DNA of 28,387 nt from an uncultured Propionivibrio sp. (GTDB lineage Bacteria > Pseudomonadota > Gammaproteobacteria > Burkholderiales > Rhodocyclaceae), in NCBI GenBank assembly GCA_937923255.1, contig CALAIL010000034.1, positions 1 through 28,387 of the forward strand, given 5' to 3'. Within the stretch, counting starts at the first letter, position 1; each line of letters starts with the position of its first letter. The position numbers and the translations under genes are program-made. The notes under the pieces are model-generated. The model was not told the origin of the DNA. It was given only the letters and a program-made list of their open reading frames with translations, and did not search any database. Below, one piece after another: positions 7,372-15,238 of the stretch.

Positions 7372-7806
7372 TAATTGAATCAAAATCCGGCAAATAGGCA
7401 GTGATGATAACCGAAAGCATGTGCCGCAAAGCCGTAATCCGGCGATACGGCCTGCCCCAATACACCAAGCCGTATATGCCGTAATCCATACCACGACCCG
7501 GAGCCGGCCCATAAAACTGGCGCTTTTCTGTGGCCATCGCCAGGAACAACCGATCAGGACGCGGACATGGATAACGAAAGCGGTCGTACCAGTGCGCATT
7601 CATGCGACGATTCGCGCATTGCGGCACCCTAAATTTTCTGGCAGCATCTTTGTGCCATGTATTACAAACGCAAAGGCTCCAGCGTGGCGCTTGTCTTGTT
7701 TTATGAAATACAAATTTTGTAGCGCATCGCGTCGATAAAAAATTACATATATAAATCCATGGCCTGCGAAAACCCGACCTGTAACCTTTAATGCAAGGAG
7801 AACGGC
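7372..7806. other. Divergent intergenic region, cls / transketolase operon
   Basis: These 435 bp separate divergent genes and probably hold both promoters. The half next to the transketolase gene is markedly AT-rich, with ATAAAAAATTACATATATAA at about 7735-7754 including a TATAAA hexamer at 7750-7755. I could not place a convincing -35 box at normal spacing. A perfect 13-bp palindrome lies at 7709-7721. Open frames cross the region on both strands, but none has a ribosome binding site and family-like sequence. Confidence 0.5.
7709..7721. promoter_or_regulatory. Candidate operator upstream of the transketolase operon
   Basis: TACAAATTTTGTA is a perfect palindrome (TACAAA, T, TTTGTA) centred at 7715, about 90 bp before the transketolase start and just upstream of the AT-rich stretch. 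Its size would suit a dimeric helix-turn-helix regulator of a catabolic operon, but no regulator gene is present in the window. The assignment rests only on symmetry and position. Confidence 0.35.
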
Positions 7807-8643
7807 GTGGCAAATGAACAGTTAATCAGCGCCCTGCGGCAAAAAGCGCAAAAATTGCGGCTCAACGTGCTGGAGATGATCGGCATCAACATGGCGGGTC
7901 ATTGGGGCGGTTCAAGCTCACTGGCGGAAACGCTGGCCGTATTGTATTTCCATGCAATGAATGTTCGCGCCAGCGCCCCCAAGGACTCAAACCGCGACCG
8001 CTTTCTACTCTCCAAGGGACATGCGGCGCTGATTCAATACGCGGCGCTGTGCGAGGCCGGCTACTTCCCGCGCGAGGAGCTCAAACGAGTCAAGGCGATC
8101 GATGGCCTGCTGCAAGGGCATCCCGACCTGACGATCCCTGGCATCGAAGCGGTGACAGGGTCATTGGGACAAGGACTTTCCATTGGCGTCGGCATGGCGC
8201 TGGCGCTGCGGCTCGACCGGCGGCCCAGCCGGGTTTATGTGGTCATGGGGGACGGCGAACAATCAGAAGGCCAGCTCTGGGAAGCCGCCATGGCGGCCAG
8301 CAATTTCAAGGTGGATAACCTGACGGCCTTCCTCGACTGGAACAAGACTCAGGCGACCGGCCGCACGGAAGACATCTTTCGCATCCCCGATCTGGATAAA
8401 AAATGGCGTTCGTTCGGCTGGGAGGTCCTTGCCGCCAACGGGCACGACATCGGGCAGCTGATCGACACCATCGATCGGGCCAAGACTATCCGGGGCAAAC
8501 CGACGCTCATTATTCTCGACACGATCAAAGGCAAAGGAATCTCGTTTGCCGAAGATATTGCCGCCTATCACAACGGAAGCTTTGATGCAGCGCAATTTGA
8601 AGCGGCAAAAAAAGAACTCGAAGCCCGCATAGAAGGAGACTGA
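7807..8643 (+). CDS. Transketolase, N-terminal (TPP-binding) subunit
   Basis: This is the first half of a split transketolase, 278 aa against about 650 for the fused enzyme. It carries the pyrophosphate-binding half: SKGHA (69-73), GSLGQGLSIGVGMA (118-131) and the TPP motif starting GDGEQSEGQLWEAA (148-161) and closing at N179 in FLDWNK. With the next gene it should move two-carbon ketol units between sugar phosphates. The start is a GTG at 7807 with a strong AAGGAG six bases upstream. The C-subunit gene begins one base after this stop, so the two are translationally coupled. Split enzymes of this kind often serve special catabolic routes (apulose 4-phosphate transketolase is one example I recall), so the substrate may not be a pentose phosphate. 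The substrate is unknown here. Confidence 0.9.
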   Translation: MANEQLISALRQKAQKLRLNVLEMIGINMAGHWGGSSSLAETLAVLYFHAMNVRASAPKDSNRDRFLLSKGHAALIQYAALCEAGYFPREELKRVKAIDGLLQGHPDLTIPGIEAVTGSLGQGLSIGVGMALALRLDRRPSRVYVVMGDGEQSEGQLWEAAMAASNFKVDNLTAFLDWNKTQATGRTEDIFRIPDLDKKWRSFGWEVLAANGHDIGQLIDTIDRAKTIRGKPTLIILDTIKGKGISFAEDIAAYHNGSFDAAQFEAAKKELEARIEGD

Positions 8644-8644
8644 G

Positions 8645-9586
8645 ATGAGCATGGAAAAGAAAAGCCTGCGCCTCGCCTATGGCCAAGCCTTGGTCGAAGC
8701 CGGCAACAGCCATCCCGACATCGTCGTTCTGGAAGCGGATCTCGGCAAATCGACCATGTCCTACCTGTTCAAGGAGGCCTGGCCAGAGCGATATTTTGAA
8801 ATGGGCATTGCCGAGCAGAATATGGCCTCGACAGCGGCTAGCCTGGCACTGGCCGGAAAAATCCCCTTCTATAGCACTTTTGCCGTATTCGCACTGGGTC
8901 GCGCTTACGACCAGATTCGTTGCAGCATCGCCATTCCACAAGCCAATGTGCGGATTTGCGGCTCCAGCTGCGGCTTGTCGGATTTTGGCGATGGCAAGAC
9001 GCATCAGTCAATCGAAGACGCCAATGTAGTGTGTGCCCTCCCCAACATGACGGTCTTGAATCCCTGTGACGCCGTGGAAACACGGAAAATGGTTCAAGCC
9101 ATAGTCAAACACCAAGGTCCGGTTTACATTCGCATCAATCGCAATGATTTGCCGGTCTTTACGCCAGAAGAAGGCGAATACGAAATTAGCAAAATGACTC
9201 GGATCGTCGAAGGCAGCGATGTCGTTATTTTCGCTACTGGCGCCATGGTCTGGAAATCTTGGGAAGCGGCCCATCAGCTCAAGAGCGAAGGCATTGCGGC
9301 CGAAGTCATTAACGTCAGCACGCTGAAACCGCTCAGGAAAGCTGAGGTGCTTCAACACGCCGCCGGTAAAAAAGCCATCGTTGTCGTCGAAGAAGCGACA
9401 AAAATCGGCGGTCTCGGCAGCGCCATTGCTCTGGCGATTGCAGGAGAGCTCTGCGTTCCCTTCAGGCATCTCGGCATTGAAGACCAGTTCGGCACCTCTG
9501 CACACTCTTACGCCGAACTGTTGGAACATTTCGGCCTGACCGAACGGCATATCGCACAAACAGTCCGTCAGGCGCTCGGCAAATAG
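8645..9586 (+). CDS. Transketolase, C-terminal (pyrimidine-binding) subunit
   Basis: This is the second half of the split transketolase, 313 aa. It holds the pyrimidine-binding domain with the catalytic glutamate in GIAEQNM (54-60, E57), which activates TPP bound at the subunit interface. The loop FGDGKTHQSIED (114-125), with its conserved DG.THQ pattern, follows, and a C-terminal regulatory-like domain starts at about 190. The ATG at 8645 lies one base beyond the previous stop, with AAGGAG at 8633-8638. Both subunits are full length and keep their key residues, so the enzyme should be active as a heteromer. Confidence 0.9.
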   Translation: MSMEKKSLRLAYGQALVEAGNSHPDIVVLEADLGKSTMSYLFKEAWPERYFEMGIAEQNMASTAASLALAGKIPFYSTFAVFALGRAYDQIRCSIAIPQANVRICGSSCGLSDFGDGKTHQSIEDANVVCALPNMTVLNPCDAVETRKMVQAIVKHQGPVYIRINRNDLPVFTPEEGEYEISKMTRIVEGSDVVIFATGAMVWKSWEAAHQLKSEGIAAEVINVSTLKPLRKAEVLQHAAGKKAIVVVEEATKIGGLGSAIALAIAGELCVPFRHLGIEDQFGTSAHSYAELLEHFGLTERHIAQTVRQALGK

Positions 9587-9627
9587 GGGCACTCTAGCAA
9601 GCCAGACACCCATGCAAAGGAACCGCG

Positions 9628-10380
9628 ATGAGACTCGAAAACAAGGTGGCGCTGATCACCGGCAGCGCACAGGGCATCGGCGCGGCGATCGCGCGACATT
9701 TTGCAGAGGAAGGGGCATGCGTCATGGTCTGCGACCTTGACACAAAGCGGGACAAGCCTATCGTTCCGGCAATTACGGAAAAAGGCGGAACGGCGATCTT
9801 TCAGCCGCTGGATGTTACGCGGGGTGCCGACTGGATCGCCGCCATCGATGTAGCTATCAAAAAATTCGGGCGCCTCGACGTACTGGTTAACAATGCCGGC
9901 ATCAACATTCGTGAGCCGATCGAAGCAGTGCAGGAGCAGACGCTCGACACGATGCTGGCCGTCAACGTCAAAGGACCGATGCTGGGCATCAAGCACGTCA
10001 TTCCGGTCATGCGCCGAGCTGGCGGCGGGTCAATCATCAACATCTCGTCGATCTGCGGGCTGATCGGCCATCAGTTCACGACCGAGACCTACACCGTAAC
10101 CAAGGGCGCAATCACCTTGCTGACGAAATCGGTCGGTGTCCGCTACGCGAAAGACAACATCCGCTGTAACTCGATTCATCCAAGCACGGTCGATACGCCC
10201 TATATCCAGACGTTATTCCAGGATCCTGAACGAAAAGCCGAACGGCTGGGCGAAATTCCGCTGGGGCGCCTGGCAACGGACATCGACGTCGCCAATGCTG
10301 CGGTTTATCTGGCCTCGGACGAAGCGGCGTTTCTCAATGGCGTTGCCCTACCCGTCGACGGCGGGCTAACCGCCTATTGA
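9628..10380 (+). CDS. Short-chain dehydrogenase/reductase (classical SDR)
   Basis: This 250-aa NAD(P)-dependent oxidoreductase has all the classical SDR marks: TGSAQGIG (11-18), an acidic D36 after the second strand (which usually favours NAD), LDV (61-63), NNAG (88-91), N113 and the catalytic S141, Y155, K159 (YTVTK). It ends in VDGGLTAY, typical of SDRs acting on sugars, polyols or cyclic alcohols. It starts at an ATG with AAAGGA six bases upstream, 41 bp after the transketolase C subunit, so it is almost certainly the third gene of that operon. A plausible role is oxidising a polyol or hydroxy sugar to a ketose that feeds the transketolase. That is inference from context; sequence alone does not give the substrate. 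Confidence 0.85.
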   Translation: MRLENKVALITGSAQGIGAAIARHFAEEGACVMVCDLDTKRDKPIVPAITEKGGTAIFQPLDVTRGADWIAAIDVAIKKFGRLDVLVNNAGINIREPIEAVQEQTLDTMLAVNVKGPMLGIKHVIPVMRRAGGGSIINISSICGLIGHQFTTETYTVTKGAITLLTKSVGVRYAKDNIRCNSIHPSTVDTPYIQTLFQDPERKAERLGEIPLGRLATDIDVANAAVYLASDEAAFLNGVALPVDGGLTAY

Positions 10381-10458
10381 GCATGGAAGGCGCAAAACAT
10401 CCGATAAAAAACAGAACGGCCGGGGCAACAGGCCGCAGAGACAGAAAGGGCATCGTCC

Positions 10459-10505
10459 AATCGTATATTTATACGATTTTCGGCAACGCTATTTAGCCGA
10501 TTTTT
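10459..10505 (+). terminator. Candidate terminator of the transketolase-SDR operon
   Basis: AATCGTATA and TATACGATT (10459-10467 and 10470-10478) form a perfect 9-bp inverted repeat around TT. It is followed at once by TCGGC (10480-10484), an 11-nt loop, GCCGA (10496-10500) and T5 (10501-10505). The second hairpin with its T run looks like a modest rho-independent terminator about 100 bp after the SDR stop. The first palindrome, with almost no loop, might be a protein-binding site. Confidence 0.45.
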
Positions 10506-10600
10506 AATCCCCACCTCAAAAAGTCCGTGCAGGCATCGCAGACTGTTCATGAAAAAACGGTTGCAAGGGCTACCCCTTAGCGTCGTTACCGCCCCTCGCC

Positions 10601-10640
10601 TGTCTTATTCTGTCTTGTTCCGTCTCATCCTGCCTCGGCG
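10601..10640 (+). repeat. Four degenerate 10-bp tandem repeats
   Basis: Consecutive decamers TGTCTTATTC, TGTCTTGTTC, CGTCTCATCC and TGCCTCGGCG run without gaps from 10601 to 10640. The first two differ at one position and the later ones drift further. The period is close to one helical turn, so a DNA-binding protein would see all units on one face. No function is known to me. Confidence 0.5.
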
Positions 10641-11016
10641 GTCCTAGCCACGCGACTTGGGCACTTGGATATTTGGATTGCCGACGTCAAATAGGCGTGC
10701 GATAGTCGCCCATAGGCTATTTTCCCTAACCGGCAACCCAATGTACGGGCGGCAAGCTACAGACAACCGCATCCGGCAATGCGGCGCTGGAGCTGCCACA
10801 AAAATACAGCAAAGCATCTTGCAGAATTATTCTGTAATACACGCCGCGCTGTCTTGTCTCACGCGGGGGAAACAGCGGCAGTTACCGCCCAAAATGAAAA
10901 ACCAGCGCGCCGTGTTTATAAGGGCATGCGCTGATCAAAATCATCCGGTCACGAGTGCCGGAAAACTGGGGAAAACGATCGTTAACGCCATGGTTTATTC
11001 CGCCAGAGATTCTGTC

Positions 11017-11022
11017 TATAAT
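11017..11022 (+). promoter_or_regulatory. Perfect -10 box directly before a start codon
   Basis: TATAAT at 11017-11022 ends six bases before the ATG at 11029, so transcription would begin at or next to that ATG. The -35 region at normal spacing (about 10994-10999, TTTATT) is a poor match. If functional, the promoter would give a leaderless message for the small gene and read on into miaB. Confidence 0.45.
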
Positions 11023-11028
11023 AATGCC

Positions 11029-11388
11029 ATGCCCTTACCCGCCTCTCTCATTGCATCGATCGTCAGCGCCGTCATTGAAACGGTGGTGCAGAGCGTTGGC
11101 GCGCCCGCGCCGCAAACCTACGAGAACTACATCATCCAGCGCAAACTACCGCCCGAAGCCAAACTTGGAGTCATGGAACCGCCGCCCGGCAACGGCACGA
11201 TCGTCATCGACGGGGTCAAGCACCGCCTGTCGCCCATTGCACAGTTCCGCAACGAGAAAAACCTGATCGTCCTGTCGATGACCATTCAAGGCAACAAGGA
11301 TATTGTCTACGTGAACGACTCCTATGGCTCGGTCTATCGCGTATGGATTCTGCCTCCCGCTGAAATGGCGGCTATCCGCCAGAACTGA
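11029..11388 (+). CDS. Small hypothetical protein upstream of miaB
   Basis: I do not recognise the family. From the ATG at 11029 the product is 119 residues. The N-terminus ([19 protein letters not shown]) is hydrophobic to amphipathic and might be a weak membrane anchor or helix. A soluble-looking part follows, with [29 protein letters not shown] and [20 protein letters not shown], suggestive of a small beta-rich fold. Its stop lies five bases before the miaB start, so the two genes form one transcript. No Shine-Dalgarno sequence precedes the ATG, but a perfect TATAAT does. An in-frame ATG at 10990 is a possible alternative start, with a residue string that looks less protein-like. Confidence 0.65.
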   Translation: MPLPASLIASIVSAVIETVVQSVGAPAPQTYENYIIQRKLPPEAKLGVMEPPPGNGTIVIDGVKHRLSPIAQFRNEKNLIVLSMTIQGNKDIVYVNDSYGSVYRVWILPPAEMAAIRQN

Positions 11389-11393
11389 CCCGC

Positions 11394-12731
11394 ATGACCA
11401 AAAAGTTGTTCATCCGCACTTTCGGGTGCCAGATGAACGAGTACGATTCGGACAAAATGGCTGACGTGCTCGCCGCATCCGAACCCATTATCCGAACCGA
11501 CACGCCCGAAGATGCTGACATCATCCTGTTCAACACCTGCTCGGTGCGCGAAAAAGCGCAAGAGCGTGTTTTCCACGACCTCGGCCGCGTGCGCCCGCTC
11601 AAGCAGGCCAAGCCCGATCTCATCATCGGCGTCGGCGGCTGCGTCGCCAGTCAGGAAGGCGAAGCCATCGTGCGGCGCGCGCCTTACGTCGATATCGTGT
11701 TCGGCCCGCAAACGCTGCACCGCCTGCCACAGCTTATCGCCGAGCTGCGGCACAGCAAAAAAGCGCAGGTCGATGTTTCTTTTCCGGAAATCGAAAAGTT
11801 CGACCACCTGCCGCCTGCACGCACGGAAGGCGCGTCCGCCTTCATCTCGATCATGGAAGGGTGCAGCAAATTCTGCACGTATTGCATCGTTCCCTACACG
11901 CGCGGTGATGAAGTGTCGCGCCCGCTCGACGACGTACTGGCCGAAGTTGCCGGCCTAGCCGAACAGGGCGTCGGTGAAGTGACCCTGCTCGGCCAGAACG
12001 TCAATGCCTATCGCGGAAAAATCGGCAGCGGTGAAGAAACCGCCGACCTTGCCATGTTGATCGAATACATCGCTGAAATCCCCGGCATTGAGCGTATCCG
12101 CTACACCACTTCACACCCGCGCGAAATGACGGCGCGCCTGGTCGAAACCTACGCCAAAGTGCCCAAACTCGTGTCTCATCTGCATCTGCCGGTACAGTCC
12201 GGCTCCGACCGCGTGCTGGCGGCGATGAAGCGCGGCTACACGACGCTCGAATATAAAAGCCTCGTGCGCAAACTGCGCGCGGTGCGGCCCGACATTTCGC
12301 TGTCTTCCGACTTCATCGTCGGTTTCCCCGGCGAAACGGCCGCAGATTTTGAAAAAACGATGCGCCTGATCGATGATGTCGGCTTCGACGCCTCTTTCTC
12401 CTTCATTTACAGCGCCCGCCCTGGCACACCGGCCGCCGAGCTGACCGACGACACGCCGCAAGATATCAAACTCGAACGCCTGATGCGCCTGCAAAAACGC
12501 ATCGACGCGCTGGCACAAGCCGTTTCGCAGTCGATGGTTGGCACGGTTCAGCGCGTACTCGTCGAAGGCGTCTCGAAAAAGGGCGCGGGCGAGCTTGCCG
12601 GCCGCACTGACAACAACCGCGTCGTCAACTTTGCCGGCCACCCGCGCCTGGTCAACCGTTTCATCGACGTGCGCATCGTCTCGGCCATGCCGCACTCCCT
12701 GCGCGGCGAAGTCCTGACCCGCGAAGTATGA
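11394..12731 (+). CDS. miaB: tRNA-2-methylthio-N6-dimethylallyladenosine synthase
   Basis: MiaB adds the 2-methylthio group to i6A37 of tRNAs that read UNN codons. The 445-aa protein has the three-part layout of the family. The N-terminal UPF0004 domain has cysteines C12 ([11 protein letters not shown]), C49 (NTCSVREKA) and C83 (GGCVAS), which hold the auxiliary 4Fe-4S cluster. The radical SAM motif CSKFCTYC is at C157, C161 and C164. The C-terminus has a TRAM domain (about 378-442, QRVLVEG...[10 protein letters not shown]). Length and residues are complete. It overlaps phoH by four bases (ATGA), opening a tightly packed operon that runs to lnt, a usual arrangement in betaproteobacteria. Confidence 0.97.
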   Translation: MTKKLFIRTFGCQMNEYDSDKMADVLAASEPIIRTDTPEDADIILFNTCSVREKAQERVFHDLGRVRPLKQAKPDLIIGVGGCVASQEGEAIVRRAPYVDIVFGPQTLHRLPQLIAELRHSKKAQVDVSFPEIEKFDHLPPARTEGASAFISIMEGCSKFCTYCIVPYTRGDEVSRPLDDVLAEVAGLAEQGVGEVTLLGQNVNAYRGKIGSGEETADLAMLIEYIAEIPGIERIRYTTSHPREMTARLVETYAKVPKLVSHLHLPVQSGSDRVLAAMKRGYTTLEYKSLVRKLRAVRPDISLSSDFIVGFPGETAADFEKTMRLIDDVGFDASFSFIYSARPGTPAAELTDDTPQDIKLERLMRLQKRIDALAQAVSQSMVGTVQRVLVEGVSKKGAGELAGRTDNNRVVNFAGHPRLVNRFIDVRIVSAMPHSLRGEVLTREV

Positions 12732-13819
12732 ACAGAAAAACCGCCCAATCCGCCAATCGGCCGCGATCGCCTGCCAGCGTCCGATCGCGCGCTGTCGAAC
12801 TCAAACTCTCACCGGTCAATAACGCCCAGCTTGCCAACCTCTGCGGCGCACTCGACGAAAACCTGCGCCAGATCGAGACCGCCTTCGATGTTTCCATCGC
12901 GCGCCGTGGCGAACACTTTACCTTGCGCGGCGAGACGGCGCGGCTCGCCAAAGCGTCTGAAGCATTGAAAACCCTGTATGCACGCGCCAAAAATGAACTG
13001 TCCATCGACGAAATCCAGCTCGGCTTGATTGAGCTGGCCAATCGCCCGGAACGGCGCGAACACGGCGCCGATGATTCCCCCGCGCTGATGACGCGCAAGA
13101 CCGATCTGCACGGCCGCACGCCGCGCCAGGTCGAATACCTTAAACAGATTCAGGCTCACGACATCACCTTCGGCATCGGCCCGGCCGGTACCGGCAAGAC
13201 TTACCTTGCCGTTGCCTCGGCCATCGACGCCTTTGAACGCGAGCAAGCGCGGCGCATCGTCCTCACTCGTCCCGCCGTTGAAGCAGGCGAACGCCTTGGT
13301 TTTCTGCCCGGCGATCTGGCACAAAAGGTCGATCCCTATTTACGGCCGCTCTACGATGCGCTCTACGACCTGATGGGCTTCGATAAGGTGACGCGCCTGT
13401 TCGAGCGCAATGCCATCGAAATTGCTCCACTTGCCTACATGCGCGGACGCACGCTCAACCATGCCTTCATCATCCTTGACGAAGCGCAGAACACGACGCC
13501 TGAGCAGATGAAAATGTTCCTGACGCGCATCGGCATCGGCGCCAAAGCCGTCGTCACCGGCGACGTCACGCAGATCGACCTGCCGCACGGACAGAAGAGC
13601 GGCCTGCTGGAAGCCAGCCTCATTCTGCGCGACGTGCGCGGCATCGCCTTTACCGAATTCCAGAAAGAAGATGTCGTCCGCCACCCGCTCGTCGCGCGCA
13701 TCGTCTCGGCCTATGAGGCCCACGCAATCGCGTTGGAAAAAATGGAAACCGGCGACAGCGCCAATAAAAACGGGGGTAAGGTATCCAGACCCACATTGGA
13801 CGCAAGACGCAAATCATGA
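12728..13819 (+). CDS. phoH: PhoH-like ATPase (YbeZ)
   Basis: This cytosolic P-loop ATPase of the PhoH/YbeZ family is thought to act with YbeY in ribosome and RNA metabolism. In 363 residues it shows Walker A GPAGTGKT (151-158), the conserved [18 protein letters not shown] (179-196), Walker [11 protein letters not shown] (247-256) and [10 protein letters not shown] (277-286). The N-terminal part (about 24-100) is the KH-like region seen in YbeZ. The Lys-rich end (about 339-363) is poorly conserved. Its ATG overlaps the miaB stop and its own stop overlaps the ybeY start, both as ATGA, indicating translational coupling. Confidence 0.95.
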   Translation: MNRKTAQSANRPRSPASVRSRAVELKLSPVNNAQLANLCGALDENLRQIETAFDVSIARRGEHFTLRGETARLAKASEALKTLYARAKNELSIDEIQLGLIELANRPERREHGADDSPALMTRKTDLHGRTPRQVEYLKQIQAHDITFGIGPAGTGKTYLAVASAIDAFEREQARRIVLTRPAVEAGERLGFLPGDLAQKVDPYLRPLYDALYDLMGFDKVTRLFERNAIEIAPLAYMRGRTLNHAFIILDEAQNTTPEQMKMFLTRIGIGAKAVVTGDVTQIDLPHGQKSGLLEASLILRDVRGIAFTEFQKEDVVRHPLVARIVSAYEAHAIALEKMETGDSANKNGGKVSRPTLDARRKS

Positions 13820-14319
13820 ATGCTCCCGACGATAAAACGCGCACATCGCGCAGACTCAATCTCAGCGTGCAATATGCCTGCGCCGACCCACACGGAGAAG
13901 CGGCAACATACACCCTCCCCACACGTACTGACATCCGCCGTTGGGCGCGCGCCGCGCTCGATGTCGATAGGCCGCGCGGGGGTGAGATTGTCGTGCGCTT
14001 CGTCGACGAAGCCGAAGGTCGCGAACTCAACCACACCTACCGCGGTAAGGATTACGCAACCAACATTCTTTCTTTCCCCTATGCGCGCGAGCCCGTCATT
14101 TGCGGTGATCTCGTCATCTGCGCCCCCGTCGTTGCCCGCGAAGCTGCCGAACAGAATAAAACTGCCCAGGCGCATTACGCCCACCTGATCGTGCACGGCA
14201 TGCTGCACCTGCAAGGTTACGATCACGAACAGGCCGCCGAAGCGCAACGCATGGAAGACAAGGAACGCGCGCTACTCGCCGCGCTCGGCTTTGCCGATCC
14301 TTACGGAGACGAGCGGTAA
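13816..14319 (+). CDS. ybeY: Endoribonuclease YbeY, 16S rRNA maturation factor
   Basis: YbeY is a zinc metalloenzyme needed for 16S rRNA 3'-end maturation and ribosome quality control. The 167-aa protein has the hallmark [11 protein letters not shown], giving zinc ligands H127, H131 and H137. Upstream are [18 protein letters not shown] (72-89) and GDLVIC (97-102), both typical of the family. The N-terminal 12 residues are a variable extension. The start overlaps the phoH stop by four bases. The next gene, corC, begins 43 bp on. Confidence 0.96.
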   Translation: MNAPDDKTRTSRRLNLSVQYACADPHGEAATYTLPTRTDIRRWARAALDVDRPRGGEIVVRFVDEAEGRELNHTYRGKDYATNILSFPYAREPVICGDLVICAPVVAREAAEQNKTAQAHYAHLIVHGMLHLQGYDHEQAAEAQRMEDKERALLAALGFADPYGDER

Positions 14320-14362
14320 TGCGCCGGAATAAAGCGCGCTGCATCGGCGGCATATAGCGGTC

Positions 14363-15238
14363 ATGGAACACGAGCGTCCGACTTTTTTCGAACGCCTGTC
14401 TTCGCTGCTCCTGCGCGAGCCGGAAGACCGCGCACAACTGATGGCATTGCTGCACTCGGCACACGAGCGCAAGCTGCTCGATGCTGACGCGCTGTCGATT
14501 ATCGAAGGCGCGCTGGCCGCTTCGGAAATCAGCGTGCGCGAAATCATGGTGCCGCGCGCCATGATGCAGGTTGTCGCCATCGACGATCCGTTTGAAAAAA
14601 TCATTGCGCAGATCAACCGCACCGCCCATTCACGTTTTCCGGTCATCGAGGGCAGCCGCGACAATGTGCTCGGCATCCTCATCGCCAAGGACCTGCTGCG
14701 CATGCCGCCGGGGAAAAATGTCAATTTGCACGATTGGCTGCACCCGGCGGTATTCATTCCCGAAACGAAGCGCCTCAATGTCCTGTTGCGCGAATTCCGC
14801 GTTTCGCATAATCACATGGCGATCGTCGTTGATGAATACGCCGGGGTCAGCGGCCTGATTACGATCGAGGACGTGCTCGAACAAATTGTCGGCGATATCG
14901 AGGACGAATACGACTTTGACGAAGCGGCGGACAACATCCAGATCGATCGGCGCGGGCGCTACCGCATCAAGGCGCGGACCAGCATCGAGGATTTCAATGC
15001 GGCGCTGGGCGTCCAGTTCAGCAGCGATGCGTGCGACACGATCGGCGGCCTCGTCCTGAATCACGCGGGGCATGTTCCCCGGCGCAACGAGCTGATCGAC
15101 ATCGACGGCATCCGCTTTCAGGTACTGCGTGCCGACAGCCGCCGCTTGCATACTCTGTTTGCCAGCCGCCTCGCCGGCGATGCTGCTGACAGCATGACCC
15201 GCGTCGATACGCCGGATGAACCCGCGCCCACAGAATGA
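14363..15238 (+). CDS. corC: CorC/YbeX family protein with paired CBS domains
   Basis: This cytosolic 291-residue member of the CorC/HlyC family lacks the N-terminal transmembrane domain of longer relatives, as YbeX does. CBS domain 1 spans about 60-115 (REIMVPRAMMQVV, ILIAKDLL). CBS domain 2 spans about 125-180 (VVDEYAGVSGLITIEDVLEQ, then GDIEDEYD). The CorC_HlyC domain (about 195-275) closes it. The name comes from cobalt and magnesium efflux; more recent work on YbeX points to ribosome-related functions, which fits the ybeY neighbourhood. The ribosome binding site before the ATG is weak. Its stop overlaps the lnt start (ATGATG), so lnt is translationally coupled. Confidence 0.93.
   Translation: MEHERPTFFERLSSLLLREPEDRAQLMALLHSAHERKLLDADALSIIEGALAASEISVREIMVPRAMMQVVAIDDPFEKIIAQINRTAHSRFPVIEGSRDNVLGILIAKDLLRMPPGKNVNLHDWLHPAVFIPETKRLNVLLREFRVSHNHMAIVVDEYAGVSGLITIEDVLEQIVGDIEDEYDFDEAADNIQIDRRGRYRIKARTSIEDFNAALGVQFSSDACDTIGGLVLNHAGHVPRRNELIDIDGIRFQVLRADSRRLHTLFASRLAGDAADSMTRVDTPDEPAPTE

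Larger units (their letters stand above)
10381..11028. other. Long intergenic region with palindromes and short repeats
   Basis: About 650 bp lie between the SDR gene and the next gene. They hold an AT-rich palindrome (10459-10478), a weak hairpin with T5 (10480-10505), four 10-bp degenerate tandem repeats (10601-10640) and a perfect TATAAT (11017-11022). A reading frame is open from 10657 into the next gene, but this upstream part lacks a ribosome binding site and is not protein-like. I see no tRNA or other recognisable RNA gene. Confidence 0.5.

Noticed and set aside
7372..7813. Minus-strand frame upstream of cls (for example from an ATG near 7605)
   Set aside because: The peptide is rich in Arg, Tyr and Cys, runs out of frame into cls and has no ribosome binding site. 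I take it as chance.
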